From: Melanocharis versteri
Taxonomy: Eukaryota; Chordata; Aves; Passeriformes; Melanocharitidae
Length of the DNA stretch: 64,000 bases
Assembly: GCA_013397845.1 (NCBI GenBank)
Contig: VZTG01006668.1
Coordinates: 328,818 to 392,817, forward strand
Reading direction: 5' to 3'
The translations under genes and the position numbers were made by a program. Under the pieces are notes generated by a model. It was not told the DNA's origin. It did no database searches and saw nothing but the letters and a program-made list of their open reading frames with translations. The stretch's first letter is position 1, and every line of letters begins with the position of its first letter. Positions 48,940 through 60,131 of this stretch are shown one piece after another.

Positions 48940-51900
48940 ATGGTCTACTCCACCTTCCAGGTAAAACTCTTCCAGGCAAACCCTCCCCATCCCCGAGCTC
49001 GCCTTTTGCACTTTAAGGAGGAAATGTCGCTTTCCGGGCGGTTCCTCCGCTGGCCCAGCCGAGCGTGGCATTAAACGGGAACCTGCCCCAAAATTAACAA
49101 ATTCCAATGGTTTTCACAGCCACTTAATTCAGCTACCGACCTTTTCCTGCCGTCCTGCTCCTTCCATGTGTCCCAAACTTTCTCTGGGCCGTGCCACGTG
49201 GGGATTGCTGTTGTTGTTGGGATGTGCTCCGTGGGTTTTGCTCCTTGTGCCCACTCCGAGCTGGTCCCGCTCGCTGCAGGATCTCGTGGCAGGGCTGGAA
49301 ATGTTCTGCTGCCCCTTCCACTGTGTGGCTTTATTTCCCTGGATGTTCTTGGCATCCCTGCTGGACACATCTCTGGAAAATATTTTTTCCCTCCTTTAAA
49401 TATGTTGTTACTTTTAACGCGCTCGTTTGATCTGTGAGTGTCTCGCGATGAGAGGCACAAGCAGGAAAACTGCTCCCAGAAACCTTCCAGCAGCTCCAGT
49501 GACAAATTCCCTCGGTGTGTCTCTCCTCTAGAAATCCCAGAAGTTCTTGGCGAGCTCTCGGCAAGTCCACAAAACTGCTGCCCACGGTTTGTATCTCTCA
49601 GCATTCCCCATCCTCTCCTAGCGGGCACCCCTAAATAATCACGGCATTACTGGGAAAGAAGGTGCTGGGCTGAGCACGCCGAGAGAAATCCTGAAATTAT
49701 TGGAAGGCAAAGCTCCCAAATGTTTGGGGGTCCTGTGGTGCTTTGTGCCCTCGGGGATAAAGGACCGGGACAAAAGCAGCAGAGAGTAAAAATGTGGATT
49801 GTTAGTCCTGCGCTAAACCAGAACTTTAACTGGTTTAGAACCAGACTTTCCAAATTCTTTGACCACAAATGTGAGATGTTGAAAGGGTGGCTCAGATCCT
49901 TAACTCCTGCACTTGTCACTGCTTCCTATTGCACCTGATCCTGCTCTGGGCATTGCCTGGAGCGATTCTTGGGTCTCTTTCTGTGGCTCCAGCACTGCCC
50001 AGCTTTGGATAAATTAACCACAACTTCCCTGTGTAGACACTTGGTCCATTTTGTTTCTTAGCTTGGTCTAAGTTTGTCTATTAACTCATCTTAAAATGTG
50101 TTCTCAGTCTATTATGCTTATTAATCTCTTTCTAAAAGTGTTCTTGGTTTAGTATAAGTTTATTTTAAGTTTATTATAAGTTTATTATCTTCTTTTAAAA
50201 AGGACTCTTGGTTTATTGTAAGTTTAGGTTTATTGTAGGTTTAAGTTTATTAACTTATTTTTAAAGATATTCTTAGTCTATTATACCTATTAATTTATTT
50301 TAAAATGAGTTATTAATACAATAAATGCGAGGAATGTTGCTTAATGAACACTTGAGGATCAGAGAAATAACAATAATCCACAGGGATTTATTTGGTCTTG
50401 GATCAAATTTGATTTTTTATTGAAGCCCTGCCATACCAGGAGGAAAACCCAGGAGTCCTGGAATGCTTTTAGCTGAAGGGTTAAAAACCCCGCTGCCTGC
50501 TGAGGTGACAAAGAGCGTTTGATGCCGGGAAGGAACCGATCCAGCTTTTCTGGGTGCTGGTGATTGGAGCAGATTTTCCTGCAGCCTCTCCAAGCCCTGA
50601 CATCACCGCTCCCGCTGCGGGCTCCTCTAGGAGAGAAGCTTTTTTTCTTTTAACCTATGATTACTTTAATTTGGACATTAATTCACCTTTTATCTGCATT
50701 AGTGTCTGCAGCCCCACATCCATCCATAAGTAAATGTATGGATCTGCCATCCTGCAAATGTTGGAATTTTATTTTTCCTGCTCTCCTGTGCACTCTCAAA
50801 TTAATAATATAAATTATAACAGGCCATAACAATTTTAGTTCTATGAATTATAAATAGAATTCTATTAATTATATTCTGTATTCTAATTCTAGAATTACAG
50901 ATAATTTTATAAATTATGAGTTAATATATGAATTATAAAAATTATATATAGAAATTAATATATATAACAATGATATATATAATCTAAACAAGACAATTTG
51001 TCACTAAAATTAAAACATACAACACACACAAACAGGGTATTTTCCATAGAATTTTAACTTATTTTTAAGGATTTGCATCCTTTGGAGTGCATAGAACTTA
51101 AGAGCTTTGGTGGCTGAGACACTTCAGCACCTTGTAGGATGAAACACCTGGATAAATCCAGGCTTTGGGTGTAGTCCTGCTTTCCAAAACATTATGGAAG
51201 TTTTGGATTTCTGCTGTCCATTCCTGTTCTGCCTTTCCTCTGGATAAAGTGATGTCATTTATATTTTGACACCTCCCAAAAAATGGTTGTTGGAAACCCG
51301 AGGTGAGGGGATGGGGCTGAGCTCTGAAGCCGCTTCACCGGAACCTTCGGGAAGCCGCCCCAGCAGGTGCCCAGAGCATCCCTGGAACACGGAATTTTGT
51401 GTTTGGAACGTACGGAATCAGAGAGCACCCCAGGCTGGAGGGGAGCCATGGGGGTGATGAATTCCAGTCCCTGCCCTTGCAGGACTCCCAAAACCGACCC
51501 AGCTGGCCCGGGCAGGCGCGGGCGCGGAGCCGCGGCTGCCGGCGCGGGGCTCACCGTGTGCTTGTCCCCTCCCGGTGTCCCGGCGCTGCAGTGGTGGCCC
51601 GGAGCGCTCCCGAGGACACGGTGACCAGCAGCTTCGCCTCGTTCATCCACGCGGCGCGGCCCGAGCAGCTGTCGCCGACCGTGCGGCAGCGCAGCAAGAG
51701 GATGATCCTGGACAGCATCGGCGTGGGGCTCGTGGGCAGCACCACGCGCGTCTTCGACATCGCCCTGCGCTACTGCCGGGTAGGGACAGCCCCGGCACCG
51801 CCACCTCCGGGGCTGGGGGGGCTGGAGCCGTCCCGCTCCCCCCAGGGCTCCCCGGCATCCCCTCCTTTCCACAGGAGCTGTACTCCTCCGTGGCCGTGAG

Positions 51901-54470
51901 CTCGGTCTATGGAAAGCCGGGAGTGAAGCTCTCCCCGACGCTGGCTGCCTTCACCAACGGCGTGGCGGTAAGGCTGGGTCTTCCCGGGGATCTGTGCTCC
52001 TGGATCTTCCCCGGGATCTGTGCTCCTGGATCTTCCTGGGGATCTGTGCTCCTGGATCTTCCCGGAGATCTGTACTTCTGGATCTTCCTGGAGACCTGTG
52101 CTCCTGGATCTTCCTGGGGATCTGTGCTCCTGGATCTTCCTGGGGGATCTGTGCTCCTGGATCTTCCCGGGTATCTGTGCCCACAGCCCTTCCAAGGGAA
52201 TTTGTCCTCCCGACTCCTCCAGGGGAATCTGTTCTCCTGTTTTTTCCAGGGGAATCTGTGCTCACAGCCCTTCCAGGGGAATCTGGTTCTCCTGGTTTTT
52301 CCAGGGGGGTTTGTGCTCCCGGCTCTTCCAGGGCAATCTGTGCCCTGTGGTGGCAGGAATTAGCATTCCGGGAAACACAGTGGTCACTGATGGGGGACAA
52401 AAGCCGGGAATCTCCTGGCTTTTAGAGGAGCCGAACCGCCCCATGGGGATGCTGAGTGGAGGCTTTGGCAGAATTTCCTCAGGAATATCAGCGAGGAGCC
52501 CTCATTCCCTCACGCCCACCAGCACACCCTTCTCTCTGTTTCCCTGGCAGACCCATTCCATGGATTTTGACGACACCTGGCACCCTGCCACCCACCCCTC
52601 CGGGGCCGTGCTGCCGGCTCTCCTGGCAGCTTCCCAGATGCTCCCTCCCAGCACCAAACCCAGCGGCCTGGATTTCCTGCTGGCCTTCAACGTGGGCCTG
52701 GAAGTGCAAGGGAGGCTCATGCACTTCTCCACTGAGGCTCACGACATTCCCAAAAGGTAAAGTTCCTGCTCGTCGCTGAGGAGGAAGAGGGTTGGCGAGT
52801 CTGGGTTTTACAATGTAAGTTTAGGTTAAGCTCAGTTTAAGTCCAGTTTAATTTAGCTTTATGCCAGGGTAAAGCCTTACTGAGAGCCAAAGGCCAGAGA
52901 GGATAGCACCACAGGTGTTTTTGGTGATTTCCAGAGATTTTGCCCCAAAAATAACCCTCAGGAGGACTCCCAGGGAGTCTGCAGTGCCATCACCTGACCC
53001 AGCCAGGGCAGGATCCCAGGGCCAGGCAGGGTTTATTGGTGGGCACAGCCTCTGGACCAGCTGCTGCCACCAGCAGTGCCCTGCTGTGATCCAAGCCATG
53101 GAATCATCCAGGAACTTTTGCCTTGGCCGCATTTGAGGCTGAATTATTTGTCTGAGGGATAGAAAGTTTGGCTGTGTGGACACAAGCCATGGCACCCCCT
53201 GGAGAAAGTTCGAATTGCTTTCTGGAGGTGCTGAGCTCACCCTGGTGTTTCTGAGGAGGTTTCAAGTAGAAACTCGGTTTGTAGAGTTAATTTACGTTCA
53301 TTGACTCTAAATTTAGAGTTAAACTAAACTCCGGTAAAACTCTGACTTTAGAGTTAATTTATTAGTTAAAATTTATGGTTGAATTTTGAGTCAGGTGAAT
53401 CCCACCCGCGCCAGAGCCATGAGGGTGTTCCACTGGCTGATGGGCCCCTCGTTTGCCATTAATTTTTCCATTAACTTTTCCATGGGAGGGGTGCTGTGGC
53501 CTTGCCCGTGCCGGGCAGCCAGGGCTGCTCATCCCTGCCCTCCCCACGCAGGTTCCACCCTCCCTCGGTGGTGGGCACCCTGGGCAGCGCCGCGGCCGCG
53601 GCCAAGCTGCTGTCCCTGAGCTCGGCGCAGTGCTGCCACGCCCTGGGCATCGCCGCGTCCCTCGCCGGGGCGCCCATGGCCAACGCGGCCACCCAGGCCA
53701 AGCCTCTGCACGTGGGCAACGCCACCCGCCTGGGCCTGGAGGCCGCTCTGCTGGCGGCCCGCGGCATGGAGGCCAACCCCCTGATCCTGGATGATATCCC
53801 CGGCTGCTCCGGCTTCGGCGCCTTCTACAGCGTCTACCAGCCCAAGCCGCTGTCGGCACCCGGCGAGCAGCACGAGTTCCTCCTGGAAAAGCAGGACATC
53901 GCCTTCAAGCGGTTCCCGGCCCACCTGGGCATGCACTGGGTGGTGGATGCTGCCCTGTCCGTCCGGAACCTCTTCATCAACTACGCGGGGTCCTTCTCCC
54001 CCTCTCTGATCCGCACCATCGTGCTGAAGATCCCGGTGTCCAAGTACATCAACCGGCCCTTCCCCAGCTCGGAGCACCAGGCGAGGCACTCCTTCCAGTT
54101 CAACGCCTGCGCTGCCCTGCTGGACGGCGAGGTGGGCCTGGGCTCCTTCTCCGAGAGCAGCATCCACCGGCAGGAGCTCAGGGAGCTGCTGGGCAAGGTG
54201 GTGGTGGAGCACCCCGAAGACAACGCGGCCAACTTTGACAAGATGTACGGAGAGGTGGCCCTGCTCCTGCACAGCGGGGACGTCCTGACGGGCAAATGCG
54301 ACACTTTCTACGGGCACTGGAGGAAGCCCCTGAGCAAAGAGTCACTGCTGAAGAAGTTTCGATCCAACGCCTCCCACGTGCTTCCCGAAGAGAAAATAGA
54401 AGCCATCATCACTCTGGTGGACAACCTGGAGACCCTGTCAGACAGCTCCCAGCTGGCCTGCAGCCTGTGA
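48940..54470 (+). CDS. Cis-aconitate decarboxylase-like protein (ACOD1/IRG1 paralogue)
   Basis: Proposed exons: 48940-48960 (MVYSTFQ), 51615-51779, 51875-51967, 52551-52756 and 53552-54470; about 467 residues (human ACOD1 481). The family (MmgE/PrpD fold) includes ACOD1, which decarboxylates cis-aconitate to itaconate in mitochondria of activated macrophages. The residues reported as catalytic in ACOD1 are all visible: Asp, Thr and His in DFDDTWHPATHPSG, His in RFHPPSVVG, Lys in TQAKPLHVGNA, His in RFPAHLGMHW and Tyr in SKYINRPFP. FYGHWRKPLS near the C-terminus is also conserved. The sequence differs enough from ACOD1 that I read it as a paralogue (ACOD1/IRG1-like), not the orthologue. The join of exon 1 to exon 2 is uncertain: the only strong acceptor (ending 51591) is out of phase with MVYSTFQ, whereas gag at 51612-51614 is in phase but weak. 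Confidence 0.88.
49625..51240. other. A/T-rich intron 1 of the ACOD1-like gene
   Basis: The region from about 50040 to 50330 is made of degenerate 'aagtttattataagtttatt'-like phrases in loose tandem, and 50790-51010 is nearly pure A/T with tatata runs. The rest shows nothing I can identify. It is the only markedly A/T-rich part of the window. Confidence 0.65.
51980..52345. repeat. 26-bp minisatellite in intron 3 of the ACOD1-like gene
   Basis: About eight well-matched units of 'ggatctgtgctcctggatct' plus 'tcctgg' start right after the donor of exon 3 and pass into looser units with 'ttccaggggaatctgtgctc'. Total length is about 365 bp. Confidence 0.9.
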
Positions 54471-57400
54471 GGGGACAGCACGGGGGCTTGGTGAGGGGCT
54501 TGTCCTGGTGAAACTGCGATTTCTTTCTTCATTGGTGCTTTCCTATTGATTCCCGAGGACAGGGAAGTTCCCACCCCTTCCAGTAGATAATCCCACAGGA
54601 ACCCGTGAGGCAGGAGGTGTGTCTGGATTAGCACACAGGATGAACTCCAACTCCTGGTTGATGCTGGCTGAGGAGCTGAAAGGCTACCACAAATACAAAA
54701 AAAATCCCACAGAAATCTCTGAGAATCCTGGGGTATCATCCAGTTCTCCAGAAGGAACGGTGCCTATGCATTCCTTACAGCTGGATTCCGAGCTTTTTCT
54801 GGGCGGAATGCCTGGGAAGAGGAGGAAGTTCAGCTGCAGAGTCTGTGCTTTTCTTAGTGCTCCTCTGGCCACTTTTGGGATCATGGTCAGGCAGTCCCAC
54901 TGGCCACAGGAAAAGTCCATCCTTGCTGCAAACAGCCCTGCCCACAGAACTCTCTGGCAGAGAGGGATTATTTCCCTTTCTAGTAAAAGCCTCCCGTTTC
55001 TCCAGCCCTTGGGAAGTGTTTGCCACTCCTCTGTGTACAAAGGATGGTTTGAGGACCCCTGAGACCCCGATGTCTTTTTTGGAGGAAAGGCAGTTGGTAG
55101 GTGAGGAATCCTACATCAGTCCTACACCCCGAGAGGTGATCCCTGCCCACCCCAGGGCTGTCCCACACCATCCCTCCTGGCTTTCCCGGCTTTCCCGGGC
55201 ACCTGTGCAGAGCTGGCTCACCAGGTGGCCCATGGGCATCTCTGGGAGGTGATTTAGGCACACACACTGTGACTCCCGTTGGGAAATTCCTGTTTCCCTT
55301 CCCTGAGGGGAGGGGAAGCTCATTGAGACTCGGCTCTTAACTCATCTTCCCAGCTGGGATGAAATCCGTGCTCCTGAGCAGCCACTCCCTGAAAAGCTCC
55401 TTCCCCTGCACCCTCCCTGAGCGGTGAGGTGGAGAACTCAACATTTCTCCACGTGAAACACTGGGATTGTTGATCCAAAGGGCTCCTTTCCAATATGATC
55501 GTGAGAAAAGTGTGGGATCTGCCGCGGGAATAAGGGTTCAAGAGGGATGAAATGGGAGCAGACAAGAAGGAAGTTCCTTTTCTCTTGCTAGGCATGGTTT
55601 GTGCAGGGAATGAATCATCCAGAAGAAAACTGTTTTCCCACCTGTTAATCCATTCTGTCCCACTGTCCGATATTCACAATGGATCTTGCTGAATAAAGAA
55701 CGGAGTTAAATTCATTTTCTGCATAAAGATTTAATGCTGCATTATGTAAACCACCAGTTTCAATTGGAATACTCACAATACAGAGGCTTTTCCAGTAGAT
55801 AGGGAGCCCATCAGAGGCTGGGACAGGGACAGATGGAATGCTGGCCTGTGGCCAGTGATTTCTCCAGGGAAAAACATGGAGCCCCACAGGAGGTTTTTCC
55901 TGGAGACAACAACAACCATCAGCCAGCAAAGCCTCCGGTGCTTCACCACCACCACTGCAAGAGAAGTTCCTCCACCAGCCACACATTCCAAACACTTGCT
56001 AAGTTTCCATGACAAGTTTTGAGCTTCCCGTGGTTCGGGTCAGGTGTGAGATCCCCAAAAGTGTCATTGCACGTTTCACACTCCAGAGAACGGGAAAGCC
56101 GCGGAGCTGGTGTCCTCCAGGCCAGCCAGCAGCTCAGCGCTTAGAGGGGTCAATGTGTGCGACAGAACCGAGATGGGCTCCAGTGGAGGCAACAAAACCT
56201 TCTCCCGTGGGCTTTGACCCCCTCCAGTGGACTTTCACCCTCTCCCGTGGGCATCAACCTTCTCCCGTGGGCTTTGACCCTCCCCTGTGGGCTTTGACCC
56301 TCTCCCGTAGGGATTGACCCTCCCCCGTGGGCTTTGGCCCTCCCCCGTGGGCTTTGACCCTCTCGCGTGGGCTTTGACCTTCTCCTGTGGGGATTAACCC
56401 TCTCCCGTGGGCAGGACCCTCCGCGGGGTCCCGCGGCAGCCGGACACGGCCGGGGGCCATCAGCACCCTGGAGAGCAGCCGGCGGATGCTCCGCGGGAGC
56501 CGGGGCGAAGGGACTCCGCTGCCGAGGGTCCCTCCCCGGGATCCCTCCCTGGAATCCCTTCCCGGATCCCCATTCACGAGGTAAAGGTGAGGAGATGCCC
56601 GTGGCTTTCTCCCATGACATTCCTGTCTTTAGTTCCCACAAAGGGCTCAATGGAAAGCAGCTCATCCCCGCCCATCGTCCAAAGCACTGAGTATTTCGTG
56701 ACTTTGCCTTTTTTTGCACCATGAAGAATGTTGGATTTCCCACAGAATTCCAGCGAGGAAGAAATAAGCACGATTCAGAGATTGTTTCGATTTTATAGAG
56801 GATTTGGACTGTAGAGGTCAGAAGAGTCCTCCCTCCTTTTCAGCGCAGTTCCCTTGAGGATATCTGTGCTACCTCGGTGTGGCCAGCCGGGGAACTGCTC
56901 TGCTTGAGAACTCCCAGATCCCTCCTTGTTTTATACTTTTTAAAATGACTTTGAAATGGCTTTTTAAATAACTGAAGAAAGAAGAAAACTTAGGGCAGTC
57001 CCGCAAATAACCAGGTGCCATCAGGCTCCTCTGTGTCAGACCATCCTCAACCCCTGCATGAATCCAGGTGAACTCCTGGACTTCTGACACTCTGCCCTCC
57101 ATGCAGGCACCTCACCCCTGCCTTTTCCAATGCTGGGTGACAGAAACCTAACAATTGTTGATGTAGAGGTGAGGATGGAACTTGGAGCTTCAGTTTCAGG
57201 AGTGTTTGAGTGTCACACTGAGGCCAAATTCCTAAATCCCAAGCGAGGAGTGTGTTTGGACAGTCACAGCTGGATGTAAGCCTCTGGCTTGGTGGGAGAG
57301 CCACCAGCACCAGGCAGCTTGAGACAAGAAGCAGGAGAATGAGAGGAAGGGAGACAGAAATTTTCAACTGTGGAAAAGTGACTCTGAAAAGGAGAGGAGT

Positions 57401-57740
57401 GACGGGTGGACAGTGTAGGAATGAGAACTTTGACTGCAGCAAAAGGGATAGCAGGAATTAGGGAAAATGTCCCGACAATCGCAGAGCAGCAGCAGCAGGA
57501 CAGATCTCCCCAGAAGACCATGGAGTCTCCATGAAGAGGATGTATAAAAAGCAGGACTCAGACCCAGAGCAGAGCAGCTGCCTTGGGAAAACCCACAACG
57601 TCCTTGCGGCCCTGCTCTGTGGCTGGGATTTGAGGCTCGTCCCAGGTTTACACAACTAAAGCTTGGACCTGTAAAAGGGCCAGCCAAACCTGGCCAAGCA
57701 TCCCATCTCCTGCTGGGACACAGGCAGAGCGTGGGCTTGG
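54471..57740. other. Convergent spacer between the ACOD1-like gene and GLOD5
   Basis: No exon recognised. An AATAAA at 55692-55697 could end the ACOD1-like transcript. A 21-bp minisatellite lies at about 56191-56415. Otherwise I see nothing. Confidence 0.45.
56191..56415. repeat. 21-bp minisatellite
   Basis: About eleven units of 'ctcccgtgggctttgaccct' plus one base run head to tail, with substitutions such as 'gggattgaccct' and 'gggcatcaacct'. Confidence 0.9.
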
Positions 57741-58507
57741 TCACGGCTCCTCCACGGCGTCCACAGCCACATCTGTGCAGTACCTGGAAACCTCAACCAG
57801 GTTCTCGTCGGGGTCTCGGAAGTAGATGGAGGTTATTGGGCCCAGAGCGCCAGTCCTGGCCACGGGACCTTCCTCAATGGGCACCCCACAGGCCTGGAGG
57901 ACACAGGAGAGCAGGGCCTTGATGGCCACGTCATCATCGCGCCCTCTGCCCCCAGCCCCCAAAACAGGAGCTGTCAGATGGGACAACCCCGGCATTCCCC
58001 AGGGAAGCGCCGTCCAGAGGCTCTGGGCTCGTGTCTCCTGGGATGACACCGCCCTGGGGACGCTCTGGGCCTGCGTCACCTCCAGATGCTGCAGCAGCTT
58101 CTCCAGGGGCACTGCTGCGATGAGGCAGAAATCCGCGGAGCCGGGCACGGGGCGCCGAGCCTTGGGCTCAAACTCCCGCCCTGCCTCGTGCAGGTTGAAC
58201 TTCTGGTGGCCAAAACGCAAAGCTTTGCGATTCCCCTGCTCCCAAAGGAAAAGGCCAAAGAAAGGGAGATTTCCCGGGCTGTAAATCTCCAGCACCCGCT
58301 CCTCCCAGCAGCCCTGGAAACCCCGGTGGGACCCGGTGGAGTCCTGCTCACCCAGGTTGGGGTTACCTTGAAAGTCACCACCTCCATGCCCAGGACTTTG
58401 GAGTAGAAGGCCACAGTGTCCTCAACGCTCTTCACAGTCAGCACAAGGTGGTCCAGGCGCTGGATGAAACACGAGGGCTGGCTCGTGCCCTCCTCCTTCC
58501 AGGCCAT
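57741..58507 (-). CDS. GLOD5: GLOD5, glyoxalase domain-containing protein 5
   Basis: Three coding exons join in phase 0: 58507-58367, 58235-58080 and 57893-57741, giving 149 residues (human 160). It is a single vicinal-oxygen-chelate (glyoxalase/bleomycin-resistance) domain. Matches to remembered GLOD5: RLDHLVLTVKSVEDT, FYSKVLGMEVVTFK, KFNLHEAGREFEPKA, VPIEEGPVARTG and SIYFRDPDENLVEVS. The conserved His in RLDH and Glu in NLVEV are the usual metal-ligand positions of the fold. Enzymatic activity of GLOD5 is not established to my knowledge. The start ATG begins MAWKEEG; it lies just after a possible acceptor (ccag, about 58521), so an upstream non-coding or coding exon could exist. The C-terminus carries about 10 residues beyond the human end (DVAVDAVEEP). 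Confidence 0.9.
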
Positions 58508-58519
58508 GCTCTCAGGGCT

Positions 58520-60131
58520 GGGAACCGGCGTGGAAAAGCAGGGAATATGGAAGTTAGGAGCATCCAGATGTGCGGGGAAACGGGAAATGGCCCAGGGAGC
58601 CGAGGGCTGAGTGGGAATGGCCCGGGTTTCCCTTTGTCCTGCAGGTGGCACAAGCACAGAAGCAATAAATCCTCCTCCCTGCAGGAGCCTCGGGCTCCGG
58701 GCTGCACCTGGCGGCACCTGAGCCTGTCAGAGCCCCTGGGGAGGCACTGACGGACCCACAGGGGTCCCTGCCCCTCCGTGGTGGTGTTTGGCGTCCGACA
58801 ACCTCGGAGCCGCCTGGCTGCATCCCTCTGCAAATCCCTTCACCCGGGCGCCCTCCTGGGTGCTCCCGAATCGCAGCATCTTCGTGTCCCAGCCTACAGC
58901 TCCCACCTGCTGCCCTCCCCTCCCAGGTGAGCCCCCGAGCCAAAAACTGAGAGGAAACGCGGCTGCAAAATTCCTGTTACCTCCAGAGGGATGAAGAGCT
59001 GGGAATGCAGCGCTGGATGGCTCCCTGTGACCGTCCTCTTCCTGCTGGGAGCAGCCGCGTCACGGGACAAAGGGAGGGAACAGCGAGATTGGAAATGAGA
59101 GATCTAAACATCGCTCCATGCGAGGTGGACCTTGACCCAAAGGCCAACTGCTCGAAAAATCCCAGGAAAATAGTCTGGATTTTTCCCCTTACAAGGGAAA
59201 GCTGGGTTTATGTGCTGGTTTAAAGCTCCCGCTGGACAAACAAGGATATCCCTGGAGAAGAGGGGCTGTCCAAGCAGCCACGGCAGCCTCCCACCTCCCT
59301 GGCAATGGACCGGGAATCTCGCCTGCAGGACGATTTTCTAGCACGCCAAATAAATAAAATAATCTTTGCCCTGTGAGGCAAATATCAAAGAGTTCAAACT
59401 CCTCGGTTGTTTAGGGAGAAGGTTGTGACGGACAACACGTGAGCCCCATGATCATTCCAAGAAACAGAGACAACGTTTAAAGAATGACAATATATTGGTG
59501 AGTTGGTGTAGGAAGATTCCTAAGAAAACGGGTTAAAAGCAGGCAGTTCCCTGAGGGATTGACTGCACATTTCTCCACTCCAGTTAAAATGTGAGTAAAT
59601 CTGAGCTTAAAGCAATAAATCCATTAATATTTACTGCTCTGGACTTTCGTCTGCCAGATGATTTTAGTGGAGAGCTGTGGAGCAGAGGTGCCTGTTGGGA
59701 TACCTGGATGTGGGAACACCTCACGCTCAGAGTGTCTCCATGTGCTTTAACTGCCTGGTTTAGCAGAGACTCACTGCGAAATTCCAGCACAGAAAAGAAG
59801 GAAAAAGTCTCTGGAGAGAAGATGCTTTTCCATTGGGAATGATCTGCTGAGGAGGTGTGGAACTGGCACTCACTTCGGTGGAAATCTGAGTCTCAGAGGG
59901 TCATTTCCCAGGGGTAAAATGGTTTCTCGGAACTGGGAAATTGTGGTTTGGCTCCAAGAATTCCCCAAGGGAGATTTAGTCCAGGACCAGCAAGTCAGAG
60001 ATACTTTGGGATTAAGTTCAGGGTAGGAACCCAAATATCCAACTTGGGAATGGTTTTGTGTTCAGCTTCTCAAAGGTGTGGCTGCAGACAAGGATTCCTA
60101 AGCTGCTCCCAACATCCAGGGAGGGATTTCC
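58520..60131. other. Spacer between GLOD5 and the EXOC1-like gene
   Basis: No exon or repeat family recognised with confidence. It presumably contains the GLOD5 promoter and the 3' UTR of the EXOC1-like gene, whose polyadenylation signal I could not place. Confidence 0.4.
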
